The notes: a model not told the origin generated them from the letters alone. A stretch of DNA of 60,000 bases from Tubulanus polymorphus (GCF_964204645.1 NC_134036.1:3029501-3089500); one strand, 5' to 3'. Shown: positions 57,101 to 60,000, counted from the stretch's first letter. Made by a program: numbers and translations.

Positions 57101-60000
57101 ACTAGCTCGATTCATACCAAGTTCACGATGCTGGACGTACTCTTTCCGTGATAAGCTTTGCCTTATTCAGCAAAAAGCAAAAAGCGGACCAATTCAGCGG
57201 TTATTTTTATTCTTATCTCACGCCGAGGAAGATGGTCGTACTGGACTTGCGACCTTTTTGATAAATATGTACAGCGAAGAGCTTACGACATTTGTCATGC
57301 TAATATCGGTAAATCAAACGGCAGTACCCTTTCACCTCAAACAGAAACATGCAGTATGCTACCGATAGAATTTTTGTAGCTGTCCACTCAGTTGCCGGTT
57401 TTTATTCCGATCCTCCTACCGGATACGTGTTATCAGTCGGCGTCTGCTCTATACACACGGCACGCTATTAGAATACTGATGGACGCAATATGCGGACTCG
57501 TTTAACGGCCGAGTCACGTGCGTCCGACAGCAGGAAATGAAAGAAAATGAAAACTGACCAAGTAAACAAAAACCCATCTCTTACTCATTCTGGTAGTGAC
57601 CACAGCAAGTTAATCTCCCCGAAGCGACAGTAGTGCGTGGTTATAACGACAATCCGCTCGCTATCTCCATTACCTTCTGACGAGAGGTCAACAATAGTAA
57701 CCAAAGCGAGAAACTTTCTTGTTTTACCGTAAAGCCAAGTGGTCAGCAGTATGACCAGTGACATAATATCTACTTCTGACAGCCAAGCGACCAAGTGGTC
57801 AACAATAGTAGCCAAGCCGAGAAACTTTCTTTTTTTACCGTAAAGCCAAGTGGTCAGCAGTATGACCAGTGACATAATATCTACTTCTGACAGCCAAGCG
57901 ACCAAGTGGTCAACAATAGTAGCCAATGTGACATACTATCTCTTTCTGAGAGCCAAGTGGTCAACAATAGTAACCAAGGTGACACACTTTCTCTTTCTGA
58001 GCGCTCAGTGGTCAACAATGGTAGCGATAGTGACCCACAGTATCCCCTAAACATCAAGTGGTTAACAGCCATGGTGTCTATAACGAAAATATCATTCACT
58101 TCATCGCGCTCTAGGCGTAGTTAACAAAGATGGTCACAGGGAGTCTTGTACGCGACGCTGTTGCCTTGTGCGACGCATTAGTGGTCAAAAAAGTCGTCTC
58201 CAATTACGACGTCGGTAACGCGTGATAACAACAGGAGACTAGAAGAAAACATCGACGAGTCACGAAAGTAAAGTATAGACAAATATTGGCGAAAAAAAGA
58301 TCAACATCGGAAGAACTACTGGTTGAGTGGAGCGCTGCTGGAAGACGGTGGGCAAAAAAAACATCGCGTTAGATGAAAAGTATAAATTGGAAATAGATGT
58401 GTCTAGACACGAGGCGAGATTGATTTCAAACGTCGAGTCTGAAGTAAGAAAAAAAACACGATAACTTAGACACGATAACGAGACTAGTCGGAAAGTTTGT
58501 TACAGTCAACAAATGGGAGGAAAACTTTAGTAGACAAAGGAACAAACAAAGGTAACGGATGAGAAACCTGATTTTATAAGTTTGACACGAAGTTGAAGAA
58601 ATAAGTGGACGTTACTAGACGTCTACCGAGACGTTTCCAAATTAAAATAAACGATTGGAAAAAAGCTTTTAATTCTTTTTCGGTCAATTAATGAGTGGTA
58701 TAGATATTTGACTACATGACCTTGGAGCAAACAAGGAAAAGCAAATATTCTTAAGTCTCCGCTGAAGCTTGGTTGACATCGGGACGTAAAAACGAAACAT
58801 GTCATGAAACAGGTCTGTAGTCAGCGCATCAAATAAACATTACGATGAGAAAAAAAGGATCGTCGACAAAATGAAAGGAAACATTGACGAATCTACAGTA
58901 AAATTAGCTCCACACGCCTCCACATGTGGAAAACGAACGTGACCAAAATGCATTGTACATGTCATGCGAATCGTCTGACGGATTGTGACAGGAGAGAACG
59001 CAGACAAAAAGGCTTTACCAATAAAACTGCAGGAAAGCGTCGCAACAAGTTTGGTTTAGTCCTAAAAATTGGAGAGACATCAGGTCTTACCCTGTTAGCT
59101 CTGATGGAGGGACAACCTTTCTAAAGCACCACTTCGATAACATGAATTACCAGTGTTTTAAAGTATATACATCGATACAGGTAGTGCTATAATGGTTACT
59201 ATTATTTTTGCTCGAGCTTTTACTACTAGTGAATAGTATGGCTTCATCAGGCTTAATCACTCATTCACCTGATGAGGTCACTATCCACTAGTAGCGAAAG
59301 TTCTTGCGTCAAATGAGATAGTTAACCATTTATCAATACTACTTGTTTCGTATCTATTCTACACGGCTCCTCTGCGAATCATTTAAAGTATCTATCCTCT
59401 TTCATTGCAGGTTTACCAGTGGCTATTGTGGGTACGACCGTAGCTGTGGACATGTCCAGTTACGAAGTCGATCAACTAACTAAAACGTGAATACTGATCG
59501 AAAATTTCAAATTCTTATGGCAAAACATATCATCTACTTTCAGTACAATTACCTTCCTTTAACTAAGAAAAGAAGATCAGTTACAGCTTTTCTGTAAACC
59601 ATTCAAAAATTGCCACCTTGTGATTTTATCAGTTAAAAATGTGTTTCTCAACTGTCTATTCTCGTTACAGATGCCTGTATCTAAAAGTTAGAAATATATC
59701 ATGCGTATAATTCTTCTTGTTACAGATGTCTGGTGATTGCTAAGCGCTCTTGGGTTTACTATTTCACCGTGTTGGTGCCGTACTGTCTGGTAATGACGAT
59801 CATGTCGGTCGCCTCCGTCATGTCGATACGCTTCCTAGCCAAACCGAAGCGTCATTCCTCGTCCTACGCGGGGGATACTGTCACCATAACGCACGTATTG
59901 GGGGCGCTGACTGTCGCCATGTTAGTCGGATTATCCTGGGTATTCGGGATGTTTGTATTCGGCTCGGAAACGCCTTTATTCCAGTATATTTTCTGTGCTA
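6083..60000 (+). CDS. Adhesion GPCR (cadherin-FN3-EGF-HRM-GAIN/GPS-7TM), whole gene, 3' end beyond window
   Basis: Coding exons, all plus strand: 6083-6170, 25334-25933, 43701-43997, 44992-45621, 47471-47587, 47698-47897, 48416-48556, 49121-49215, 49538-49721, 52497-52706, 53800-53839, 55059-55156, 55319-55443, 56540-56811, 59411-59486 and 59726-60000. Every junction keeps the reading frame. The joined product (about 1,149 residues here) is a cell-surface adhesion/signalling receptor: signal peptide 1-25, cadherin-like repeats 30-229, FN3 230-328, EGF modules 329-577, HRM 578-644, GAIN 645-854, GPS 855-900 with predicted cleavage at H892-L893/S894, then TM1 to TM6. In this family, autoproteolysis leaves an N-terminal adhesive fragment bound to the 7TM part, and a tethered peptide starting at S894 activates it. 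The extracellular modules up to the HRM are mostly phase 1-1 exons, typical of shuffled domains. It is CELSR-like in layout, but FN3 is present and LamG absent, so orthology is unsure. Skipped small or alternative exons cannot be excluded. Confidence 0.85.
6195..6480. repeat. Degenerate repeat, same family as 520-715
   Basis: Units such as CTTCCATAAATCGGCTTATA, CACCATAAATCCCCATATGG and CACCTATGACATCATAGACA recur at 60-80 bp spacing. Confidence 0.55.
7514..7683. repeat. 56-bp tandem repeat, three nearly identical copies
   Basis: CAAATTAATCAGTAATCAAC starts at 7517, 7573 and 7629, exactly 56 bp apart. Copies differ by one or two bases (CCCTC/CCATC, TTTCTG/TTTCCG), so the expansion is recent. 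Confidence 0.9.
12012..12305. repeat. Diverged tandem pair of ~130-160-bp repeats
   Basis: Both units run GACTGGTTTTA...AGACTGCAA...AACCTGT...AAAAAT(A/T)CAT...CAAGA(C/A)GTCCCA...TGGGCC(C/A)AA. Sequence GACTGGTTTTA resembles the left end of the foldback at 23813. Confidence 0.55.
15570..15888. repeat. 60-bp repeat family block (locus 1)
   Basis: Degenerate units of (A)CGATTCAGTAAAATTATGAT + TAGTTACT(A/T)ATGACGACC + TTCTCATTCTCAATAACTTC. It ends with ATCAGGTTTGGGAAGGTGGG followed by TCCAGGC, shared with the block ending at 18507. Confidence 0.8.
16398..16620. repeat. ~80-bp tandem repeat, three copies
   Basis: Shared core CAGTTTAAACATAGTAGCTC followed by TATCACATTA(G/T)CCCATAC and TGGACTC(C/T)GGAAA, seen three times with indels. 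Confidence 0.7.
17640..18180. repeat. Purine-rich degenerate repeat region
   Basis: The plus strand is mostly A and G, with repeated GTGTTGGAGGGAGAT and GATGGATGGAGAG-type words. The long minus-strand ORFs here are serine/proline/histidine-rich products of this composition and not likely genes. Confidence 0.6.
17917..17946 (-). other. Hammerhead-like CTGATGA-hairpin-GAAA motif
   Basis: On the minus strand CTGATGA is followed by a perfect 7-bp hairpin (GGCTAAC/GTTAGCC) and GAAA, the layout of a hammerhead ribozyme core around stem II. A proper stem III is not evident. Nearby words (GAGAGAAATCCCACAAT at 17853) are shared with the 51-bp inverted repeat at 56301. Confidence 0.45.
18214..18570. 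repeat. 60-bp family block flanked by 63-bp direct repeats (locus 2)
   Basis: The block 18277-18507 (231 bp) matches 15660-15888. It is flanked by a 63-bp sequence at 18214-18276 and 18508-18570 (both contain GAGAGACAACGACTGGAATT) with four mismatches between copies. Confidence 0.9.
21889..22100. repeat. Dispersed repeat, copy 1
   Basis: CTCCTAATCGGCCGGGTCA, then ACTGCAAT...ATTTGT(A/C)ATCAGTT, TTTCTATAACT...GGGTCT and AAAGTAATGTACA; matched at 53983-54150. A partial second copy follows within the block (AATCAGTTCATTTCTACAAC). Confidence 0.7.
23501..23573 (+). tRNA. tRNA-Thr (AGT)
   Basis: A full cloverleaf: acceptor GGCGCCG pairs with CGGTGCC (one G-U), a D-arm around TGGCTTAGCGGTTAAAGCGC, anticodon stem CCTGT/ACAGG with loop CTAGTAA (anticodon AGT at 23534-23536), and T-arm CCCCGGTTCAAATCCGGGC-like. 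A-box (TGGCTTAGCGG) and B-box (GGTTCAAATCC) promoters are internal. T runs right after the gene (23576-23579 and 23581-23586) should stop RNA polymerase III. There is no intron and no encoded CCA. It lies in intron 1 of the adhesion GPCR, same strand. Confidence 0.97.
23576..23586 (+). terminator. RNA polymerase III terminator of tRNA-Thr
   Basis: TTTTGTTTTTT directly downstream of the discriminator base, the usual oligo-T stop for tRNA genes. Confidence 0.8.
23813..24013. repeat. Two adjacent foldback elements
   Basis: First (23813-23925): GGGGCTGGTTTTATAGACTG and its inverse TAGACTGG...complement CCAGTCTAAAAACTGGGCCC flank a GGTTAAAGG-like centre. Second (23930-24013): CCAGTTCCACCTTGCGAGTT pairs imperfectly with AACTCACGACCATAGAACTT. 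The second is related to the foldback at 26396-26504. Confidence 0.7.
25334..25933 (+). CDS. Exon 2: two cadherin-like repeats of the adhesion GPCR
   Basis: The exon lies between a T-rich tract ending TTGCAG (25333) and donor GTAAGT at 25934. It has 600 nt, phase 1 at both ends, residues 30-229. Repeat 1 (about 30-126) has the calcium-site-like KATDDES and an LDEP segment but is otherwise degenerate. Repeat 2 (about 127-229) shows NKYQPKLDKKVYNFEVYRNA, then AKDPDKGNALKYTI (the DxD site), ELNAVNGEL, and VVTDDGSPV before a final VVVRDIP. Repeat 2 lacks the DRE/LDRE motif in its middle, so its calcium binding may be partial. Cadherin repeats mediate homophilic or heterophilic adhesion outside the cell. 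Confidence 0.85.
25979..26151. repeat. MITE-like foldback element
   Basis: The left end GGCCGGTTGCATTAGTCACG pairs with the right end AAGCCATGATGCAACCAACC. Interior CTATAACCGATCTAACA and CTATAGCCAATCCAACA are relatives of the element at 3234. It begins 45 bp after the cadherin exon. Confidence 0.7.
26396..26504. repeat. Foldback element with ~45-bp inverted arms
   Basis: The left arm CAGTTCCACAGTTCTGAGTT mirrors the right arm AACTCACAACTGTGGAACTG almost base for base around a short centre (AAAACATTGAAAATGAAC). Confidence 0.85.
27225..27525. repeat. 41-bp tandem array, about seven copies
   Basis: CTGTTCCTG(A/G)-type starts at 27235, 27276, 27317, 27358, 27399 and 27440 are exactly 41 bp apart, and one more follows at 27483. 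The consensus includes ACAATC-GGGTCAGTGAACCAT. Divergence is about 10-20% between units. Confidence 0.9.
27925..28545. repeat. 60-bp tandem array, about ten copies (locus 3)
   Basis: Units of CGATTCAGTAAAATTATGAT + TAGTTACTAATGACGACCTT + CT(C/A)ATTCTC(G/A)ATAACTTCAA. The last units have an exact 60-bp period. About 120 bp (two units) beginning near 28075 is repeated essentially unchanged at 28195, a small higher-order repeat. Confidence 0.92.
33908..34020 (+). repeat. Possible DNA-transposon end (pogo/Tc1-like), also in the duplicate at 38877
   Basis: CAGTGAACCTCCGATATACC followed by CCGCC-rich repeats resembles the terminal sequence of pogo/Tc1-type elements (CAGT...AACCTCGATATA). No matching right end was found. 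The copy in the second block shares it, so insertion predates the duplication. Confidence 0.35.
34442..35431 (+). CDS. Nested class A GPCR, copy A (neuropeptide-receptor-like), single exon
   Basis: An intact 329-codon ORF inside intron 2 of the adhesion GPCR, same strand. It looks like a rhodopsin-family peptide receptor. N42 in TM1, D69 in TM2 (LALADIG), ERL at 132-134 in place of DRY, a proline in TM5 (VIPCG), LELP in TM6 in place of CWxP, and DLNSCVNFILYC in TM7 in place of NPxxY are visible. There is a sequon at N6 (NVT). The TM7 form and ELPA in TM6 resemble invertebrate FMRFamide-receptor-like families, but the ligand is unknown. No TM3 cysteine is visible although loop 2 has C183, so the usual disulfide is probably absent. 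AATAAA lies at 35455. The start is chosen as the first ATG, conserved in all three copies. It shares about 88% of residues with the copy at 39418. Confidence 0.9.
   Translation: MAAEANVTREEACAQQYAQWSGRFYINVYILTPIMFAGSLMNTLNVVVFTKLKSSHPSIHLLKCLALADIGLLFGHFLADTLRYLIFYINNGDKVFADPFSIYPKMYAYGTRALRIGFVYERNWLTVLIQIERLLTVLYPLKASQWWTKKHMNRIIGAATVLFFIWPSYFPLTLKIEEYMDPCHGPITQLVHKYPKIYVLCNKLIGPIFRLVIPCGAVLSINTALIVTLYVKFKQRQQLGGTSQKLLTGDSKATRMVISMSVTFLVLELPATFSKVRSYALPNAVIWELAMDIAYVTSDLNSCVNFILYCIVNKQFYQTLRQITCKTGR
35455..35460 (+). promoter_or_regulatory. Polyadenylation signal of GPCR copy A
   Basis: AATAAA lies 24 nt after the stop codon and is conserved in position in the other intact copy. The very short 3' UTR implied is an inference. 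Confidence 0.55.
35461..37956 (+). other. Spacer between GPCR copy A and the broken copy
   Basis: Holds no gene I can identify. A minus-strand frame at 35998-36303 is serine-rich at one end and lacks a known domain. The stretch 36600-36850 is pyrimidine-rich. A CTGATGA...GAAA motif lies at 36916. Confidence 0.5.
36916..36957 (+). other. Hammerhead-like CTGATGA-hairpin-GAAA motif
   Basis: CTGATGA at 36916-36922, a hairpin GCAACT/AGTAGC with one mismatch, GAAA at 36943-36946, then GCGTC at 36953-36957 and AAATAAATAGTTAA. The same tail (GCGTCAAAT) occurs near 42612 and 59306. Confidence 0.45.
37957..38275 (+). pseudogene. Broken class A GPCR copy (copy B), frameshifted and truncated
   Basis: The start ATGGCGGCTAAAGTGAACGT and the following 300 bases align with the 5' third of the two flanking intact receptors, including the upstream stretch before the ATG. 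Relative to them it has an extra base near 38049 (within TM1), a missing base near 38190 (after GGTCAC in TM2) and two extra bases near 38246. Homology ends abruptly at AAAATG (about 38275), before TM3. What follows is a foldback-element fragment, then the start of the duplicated block of copy C. It cannot encode a receptor. No repaired reading is implied. Confidence 0.85.
38276..38377. repeat. Truncated MITE-like fragment at the duplication breakpoint
   Basis: GTCTTAAATCATAAGACCGG through CTTAAGTCTAAGCCATGACT to ATGCAACCAGCCCC belongs to the family at 3234 and 25979. It starts exactly where homology of the broken receptor ends and stops where the next duplicated block begins. Confidence 0.75.
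39418..40407 (+). CDS. Nested class A GPCR, copy C (neuropeptide-receptor-like), single exon
   Basis: An intact 329-codon ORF, tandem duplicate of the gene at 34442 with start codons 4,976 bp apart. It has the same motif set: ERL for DRY, LELP in TM6, NSCVNFILYC in TM7, a loop-2 cysteine (DRCHGP) and no TM3 cysteine. About 38 residues differ from copy A. Nearly all are in the first 230 residues (TM1, TM2, TM3 outer half, TM4, loop 2), while the last 100 differ at only two. This suggests altered ligand recognition with conserved G-protein coupling, or gene conversion of the 3' part. AATAAA is at 40429. Confidence 0.9.
   Translation: MAAEVNVTREEACAQLYAQWSGRFYINVYILSPIMLAGWVMNALVIVVFTKLKSSHPSIHLLKCLAVADIGYLFGHFISDTLRYLIFYINFGDKVFTDPFYIYPKMYAYGTHVVRMGFMYERNWLTVLIQIERLLTVLYPLKASQWWTKKRMNRIIGVATALFFIWPCYFPLTLKEEEYIDRCHGPHSRLVFKYPKIYLLCNKLISPIFRLVIPCGAVLSINTALIITLSVKFKQRQQLGGTSQKLLTGDSKATRMVISMSVTFLVLELPATFSKVRSYALPNAVIWELAMDIAYVTSDLNSCVNFILYCIVNKQFYQTFRQITCKTGT
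40429..40434 (+). promoter_or_regulatory. Polyadenylation signal of GPCR copy C
   Basis: AATAAA 22 nt after the stop, in the same relative position as in copy A. Confidence 0.55.
42160..42262 (-). repeat. 60-bp repeat family, two units in inverse orientation (locus 4)
   Basis: TTTTACTGAATCGTTGAAAT and TTTACTGAATCGTCGAAGTT with GAGAATGAGAAAG between are the reverse complement of the family consensus. Confidence 0.8.
42547..42624. repeat. Small foldback with 13-bp terminal inverted repeats
   Basis: GTTTATTTGACGC at the left and GCGTCAAATAAAC at the right. The interior carries GAAGC...GAAGCGAAAGCCCGAGCGTC, the same tail as the CTGATGA motifs at 36916 and 59269. Confidence 0.7.
43701..43997 (+). 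CDS. Exon 3: fibronectin type III domain of the adhesion GPCR
   Basis: The acceptor TTTCAG ends at 43700 and donor GTAAGT starts at 43998. The exon has 297 nt, phase 1-1, residues 230-328. It shows the FN3 hallmarks: AIDITKTSAKICWHPL (strand B tryptophan), IDKYVLSYWRIDW (strand C tyrosine), the DLTSLLPWKKYGVVVTAF segment (the L-x-P-x-x-x-Y core of strands E-F) and a final strand near RLVFKTKID. Joined to exon 2 it reads RDIP-S-TAMPTAID, a natural domain boundary. FN3 is unusual in a CELSR-like receptor. The same frame stays open past the donor to 44272, but that part is low-complexity intron. Confidence 0.85.
43998..44991 (+). other. Intron between FN3 and EGF exons
   Basis: About 1 kb with no exon seen. 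It opens with T-rich, ATT-repeat-like DNA (44090-44230). Confidence 0.6.
44992..45621 (+). CDS. Exon 4: five EGF modules and a partial sixth of the adhesion GPCR
   Basis: The acceptor TTACAG ends at 44991 and donor GTAAGT starts at 45622. The exon has 630 nt, phase 1-1, residues 329-538. Five complete six-cysteine EGF modules occupy 329-362, 366-400, 404-438, 442-476 and 480-514. Each ends in the pattern C-x-C-(5-6)-G-(Y/F)-x-G-xx-C and is followed by a three-residue linker such as QYY or TLY. A sixth begins at NYCLSQPCQNGGKC (518-531) but has only four cysteines before the donor. The modules lack the calcium-binding DxxE consensus at their starts. Several NNT/NNS-type glycosylation sequons are present. 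Confidence 0.9.
45622..47470 (+). other. Intron between the incomplete EGF6 and EGF7
   Basis: About 1.85 kb. I looked for a phase 1-1 exon completing the sixth EGF module and found none by eye. Otherwise unremarkable. Confidence 0.5.
47471..47587 (+). CDS. Exon 5: seventh EGF module of the adhesion GPCR
   Basis: The acceptor TTTGTAG ends at 47470 and donor GTAAGC starts at 47588. The exon has 117 nt, phase 1-1, residues 539-577. It encodes one EGF-like module with all six cysteines: EPCPQGGTTCRKQC, then YGCKCPPGRSGPTC. The tail CKCPPGRSGPTC fits the EGF consensus. It follows the incomplete sixth module directly if no exon was missed in the 1.85-kb intron before it. Confidence 0.85.
47698..47897 (+). 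CDS. Exon 6: hormone-receptor (HRM) domain of the adhesion GPCR
   Basis: The acceptor is TTTGAAG (ends 47697) and the donor GTACAA (from 47898). The exon has 200 nt, phase 1 in and phase 0 out, residues 578-644. It carries the HRM signature: cysteines 580, 607, 624 and 642, the tryptophan-proline W594-P595 of DIYWPKTR, the HCPFG segment and a second tryptophan in VAVWGHQSTIEC. In adhesion and secretin receptors this domain sits directly before the GAIN domain, as it does here. The acceptor's pyrimidine tract is acceptable but not strong. Confidence 0.85.
48416..48556 (+). CDS. Exon 7: start of GAIN domain (helical subdomain A)
   Basis: The acceptor TTTCCTTCAG ends at 48415 and donor GTAAGA starts at 48557. 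The exon has 141 nt, phase 0-0, residues 645-691. It is helical and charged: GHLSSATIEAIINSISKIVD with DLAKKDNE after it, the helical pattern of GAIN subdomain A that follows the HRM domain in this family. Identification rests on position and pattern rather than on a unique motif. Confidence 0.8.
49121..49215 (+). CDS. Exon 8: GAIN domain, continued
   Basis: The acceptor TTTTTCAG ends at 49120. The exon has 95 nt, residues 692-723, phase 0 in and phase 2 out. It encodes ITKKVLMIMNNIMAANTSVL and the polar stretch IDSKRKSNGPA, typical of GAIN helices. Two donors are possible, GTACTG at 49216 and GTAAAC at 49221. The first is chosen because only it gives phase 2, which the next exon needs (split codon AGA, Arg723). 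Confidence 0.75.
49538..49721 (+). CDS. Exon 9: GAIN domain, continued
   Basis: The acceptor ATTTTTAG ends at 49537 and donor GTAAGT starts at 49722. The exon has 184 nt, phase 2 in and phase 0 out, residues 724-784. It begins LLDIVERCLQLTDLDIVRQA, a last helix of subdomain A, and continues into the basic, polar segment KYQPATRARSPVDLTPSE that precedes the beta-rich subdomain B. Assignment comes from order and frame. Confidence 0.8.
49722..52496 (+). other. Intron within the GAIN-coding region (2.8 kb)
   Basis: Nothing recognised: no domain-bearing ORF and no clear array. Confidence 0.55.
52497..52706 (+). CDS. Exon 10: GAIN domain beta subdomain
   Basis: The acceptor CACTTTTAG ends at 52496 and donor GTAAAA starts at 52707. 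The exon has 210 nt, phase 0-0, residues 785-854. The sequence IKLPREVLPPGGSYTRVVFA followed by QLANSKLFITGG matches the usual GAIN subdomain B pattern of an I-x-(L/V)-P segment followed by short strands. No catalytic residues are expected here. The next exon carries the GPS. Confidence 0.8.
53800..53839 (+). CDS. Exon 11: first half of the GPS motif (40-nt microexon)
   Basis: Only 40 nt lie between the acceptor TTTTTCAG (ends 53799) and donor GTAAGA (from 53840), with phase 0 in and phase 1 out. They encode VPGNYTCVYWDPV, the C-x-(F/Y)-W-(D/N) start of the GPS motif with C861 and W864. Although tiny, it is well supported because both flanking exons match in phase and the second half of the GPS begins the next exon. 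Confidence 0.85.
53983..54150. repeat. Dispersed repeat, copy 2
   Basis: Shares GCTCCTAATCGGCCGGGTCA, AAACTGCAAT, GTAATCAGTT and AGGTAATGTACA(A/G) with 21889-22100. Confidence 0.7.
55059..55156 (+). CDS. Exon 12: second half of GPS with cleavage site and tethered agonist
   Basis: The acceptor ATTTACAG ends at 55058 and donor GTGAGT starts at 55157. The exon has 98 nt, phase 1 in and phase 0 out, residues 868-900. It encodes GGHWSTRGV, then TKCLAYHLSAFSLML. The catalytic pattern His-Leu/Ser (H892, L893, S894) is intact, so autoproteolysis is expected. SAFSLML resembles the TxFAVLM tethered agonist. The cysteines normally following RG and at C-x-C are replaced by V876 and A890. Confidence 0.9.
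55319..55443 (+). CDS. Exon 13: linker and TM1 of the adhesion GPCR
   Basis: The acceptor TATTTTAG ends at 55318 and the donor GTAATA starts at 55444. The exon has 125 nt, phase 0 in and phase 2 out, residues 901-942. A polar linker (DQSQGPDVGQLTMGPM) is followed by TM1, roughly 917-940, rich in G and L (LLFVGCGISAFGLAFTLLTY). The donor is weaker than most in the gene. Confidence 0.85.
56301..56462. repeat. Foldback element with 51-bp perfect inverted repeats
   Basis: The arm 56301-56351 (ATGAGGAGAGAATCCCACAA onward) is the exact reverse complement of 56412-56462. The 60-nt loop contains, on the minus strand, CTGAAGA (56396-56402), a perfect 6-bp hairpin and GAAA (56373-56376). It ends 77 nt before the acceptor of exon 14. 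Confidence 0.95.
56540..56811 (+). CDS. Exon 14: TM2, TM3 and start of TM4 of the adhesion GPCR
   Basis: The acceptor is a long T run ending CAG (56539) and the donor is GTAAGT at 56812. The exon has 272 nt, phase 2 in and phase 1 out, residues 943-1033. Short intracellular loop 1 (CLRAEKSGK) leads to TM2 (ILINQCCAMLLLNASFIVAI), then TM3 (from ITCTVASAMLHYCLLCVLTW) with C986, the conserved extracellular-end cysteine, and WLCVEAFHAHRTL, the usual TM3 end of class B2 receptors. A 51-bp perfect inverted repeat ends 77 nt upstream of the acceptor. Confidence 0.9.
56857..57025 (+). repeat. 60-bp repeat family, about three units (locus 5)
   Basis: TTCAGTAAAATTATGATAAG, ACTAATGACGACCTTCTCAT and related units, the same orientation as locus 3. 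It starts 45 bp after exon 14. Confidence 0.8.
57680..58040. repeat. Compound tandem array (111-bp then ~51-bp units)
   Basis: AAAGCCAAGTGGTCAGCAGT starts at 57731 and 57842, 111 bp apart and nearly identical. Shorter units with AGCCAAGTGGTCAACAATAG follow. The core (C)AAGTGGTCAACAATAGTA is reused throughout. Confidence 0.85.
59223..59310. repeat. Foldback with a CTGATGA motif in each arm
   Basis: CTACTAGTGAATAGTATGGC then TTCATCAGG at the left is nearly the reverse complement of CCTGATGAGGTCACTATCCA then CTAGTAG at the right. The right arm continues with GCGAAAG and GCGTC. The left arm carries CTGATGA on the minus strand. Confidence 0.75.
59411..59486 (+). CDS. Exon 15: TM4 and start of extracellular loop 2
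   Basis: The acceptor ATTGCAG ends at 59410. The exon has 76 nt, phase 1 in, residues 1034-1057. It encodes LPVAIVGTTVAVDMSSYEVD and QLTKT. An in-frame TGA follows at once (59488-59490), so the exon must end before it: the donor GTGAAT at 59487 gives phase 2, which matches the next exon. The product continues TM4 and enters the second extracellular loop. Confidence 0.8.
59726..60000 (+). CDS. Exon 16: TM5 and TM6 of the adhesion GPCR, cut by window edge
   Basis: The acceptor CTTGTTACAG ends at 59725. The first base completes ACA (Thr1058). The exon starts with CLVIAKRSWVYYFTVLVPYC, where C1059 is the loop-2 cysteine expected to bond with TM3, and continues through TM5, an intracellular loop (FLAKPKRHSSSYAGD) and TM6 with MLVGLSWVFGMF, the class B2 GL(T/S)WxFG signature. 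The frame is open at base 60000, just before TM7. A near-copy of the acceptor lies 52 nt upstream (AG at 59672-59673) but leads quickly to a stop. Confidence 0.9.

Larger units (their letters stand above)
56812..59410 (+). other. Intron between TM2/TM3 and TM4 exons (2.6 kb)
   Basis: Contains 60-bp family units (56857-57025), a 111-bp/51-bp tandem array (57680-58040) and a foldback with CTGATGA motifs (59223-59310). The remainder, 58050-59200, is A-rich with no recognisable exon. Confidence 0.55.

Noticed and set aside
59487-59490. In-frame TGA at the end of exon 15 read as the gene's stop
   Set aside because: A donor GT overlaps it, giving phase 2, and the following exon carries the expected loop-2 cysteine, TM5 and TM6 in exactly that phase.

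Overview
This is a stretch of nuclear DNA from an animal. It is AT-rich, intron-rich and crowded with short dispersed and tandem repeats. There are no operons or ribosome-binding sites, and exons are short and bounded by GT...AG sites. The receptor types and the single-exon neuropeptide-receptor-like genes suggest an invertebrate, perhaps a marine lophotrochozoan, but nothing here fixes the species.

One large plus-strand gene dominates the window. Sixteen coding exons from 6083 to the right edge join with matching codon phases into about 1,149 residues of an adhesion GPCR: signal peptide, two cadherin-like repeats, one fibronectin type III domain, seven EGF modules (the sixth incomplete), a hormone-receptor (HRM) domain, a GAIN domain with a GPS cleavage site, and TM1 to TM6. 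TM7 and the tail lie beyond base 60000. The set resembles the Flamingo/CELSR plan, but it has an FN3 domain and no recognisable laminin-G or laminin-EGF domain.

Intron 1 (about 19 kb) separates the signal-peptide exon from the cadherin exon. It holds a tRNA-Thr(AGT) gene and many repeats. Intron 2 (about 17.8 kb) separates the cadherin exon from the FN3 exon. It contains a nested same-strand cluster: two intact 329-residue single-exon class A GPCR genes about 5 kb apart, with a frameshifted, truncated third copy between them. The two intact copies are a mosaic of nearly identical and clearly diverged segments.

The rest is repeat-rich non-coding DNA. It includes a dispersed 60-bp repeat family at five loci, tandem arrays of 41, about 55, 56 and 111 bp, several foldback (MITE-like) elements, a 51-bp perfect inverted repeat next to the TM2/TM3 exon, and recurrent CTGANGA-hairpin-GAAA motifs resembling hammerhead ribozyme cores or Penelope-type element ends. 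I saw no autonomous transposase or reverse transcriptase. Exon borders were read by eye from splice consensus, codon phase and domain sense; there is no transcript evidence.
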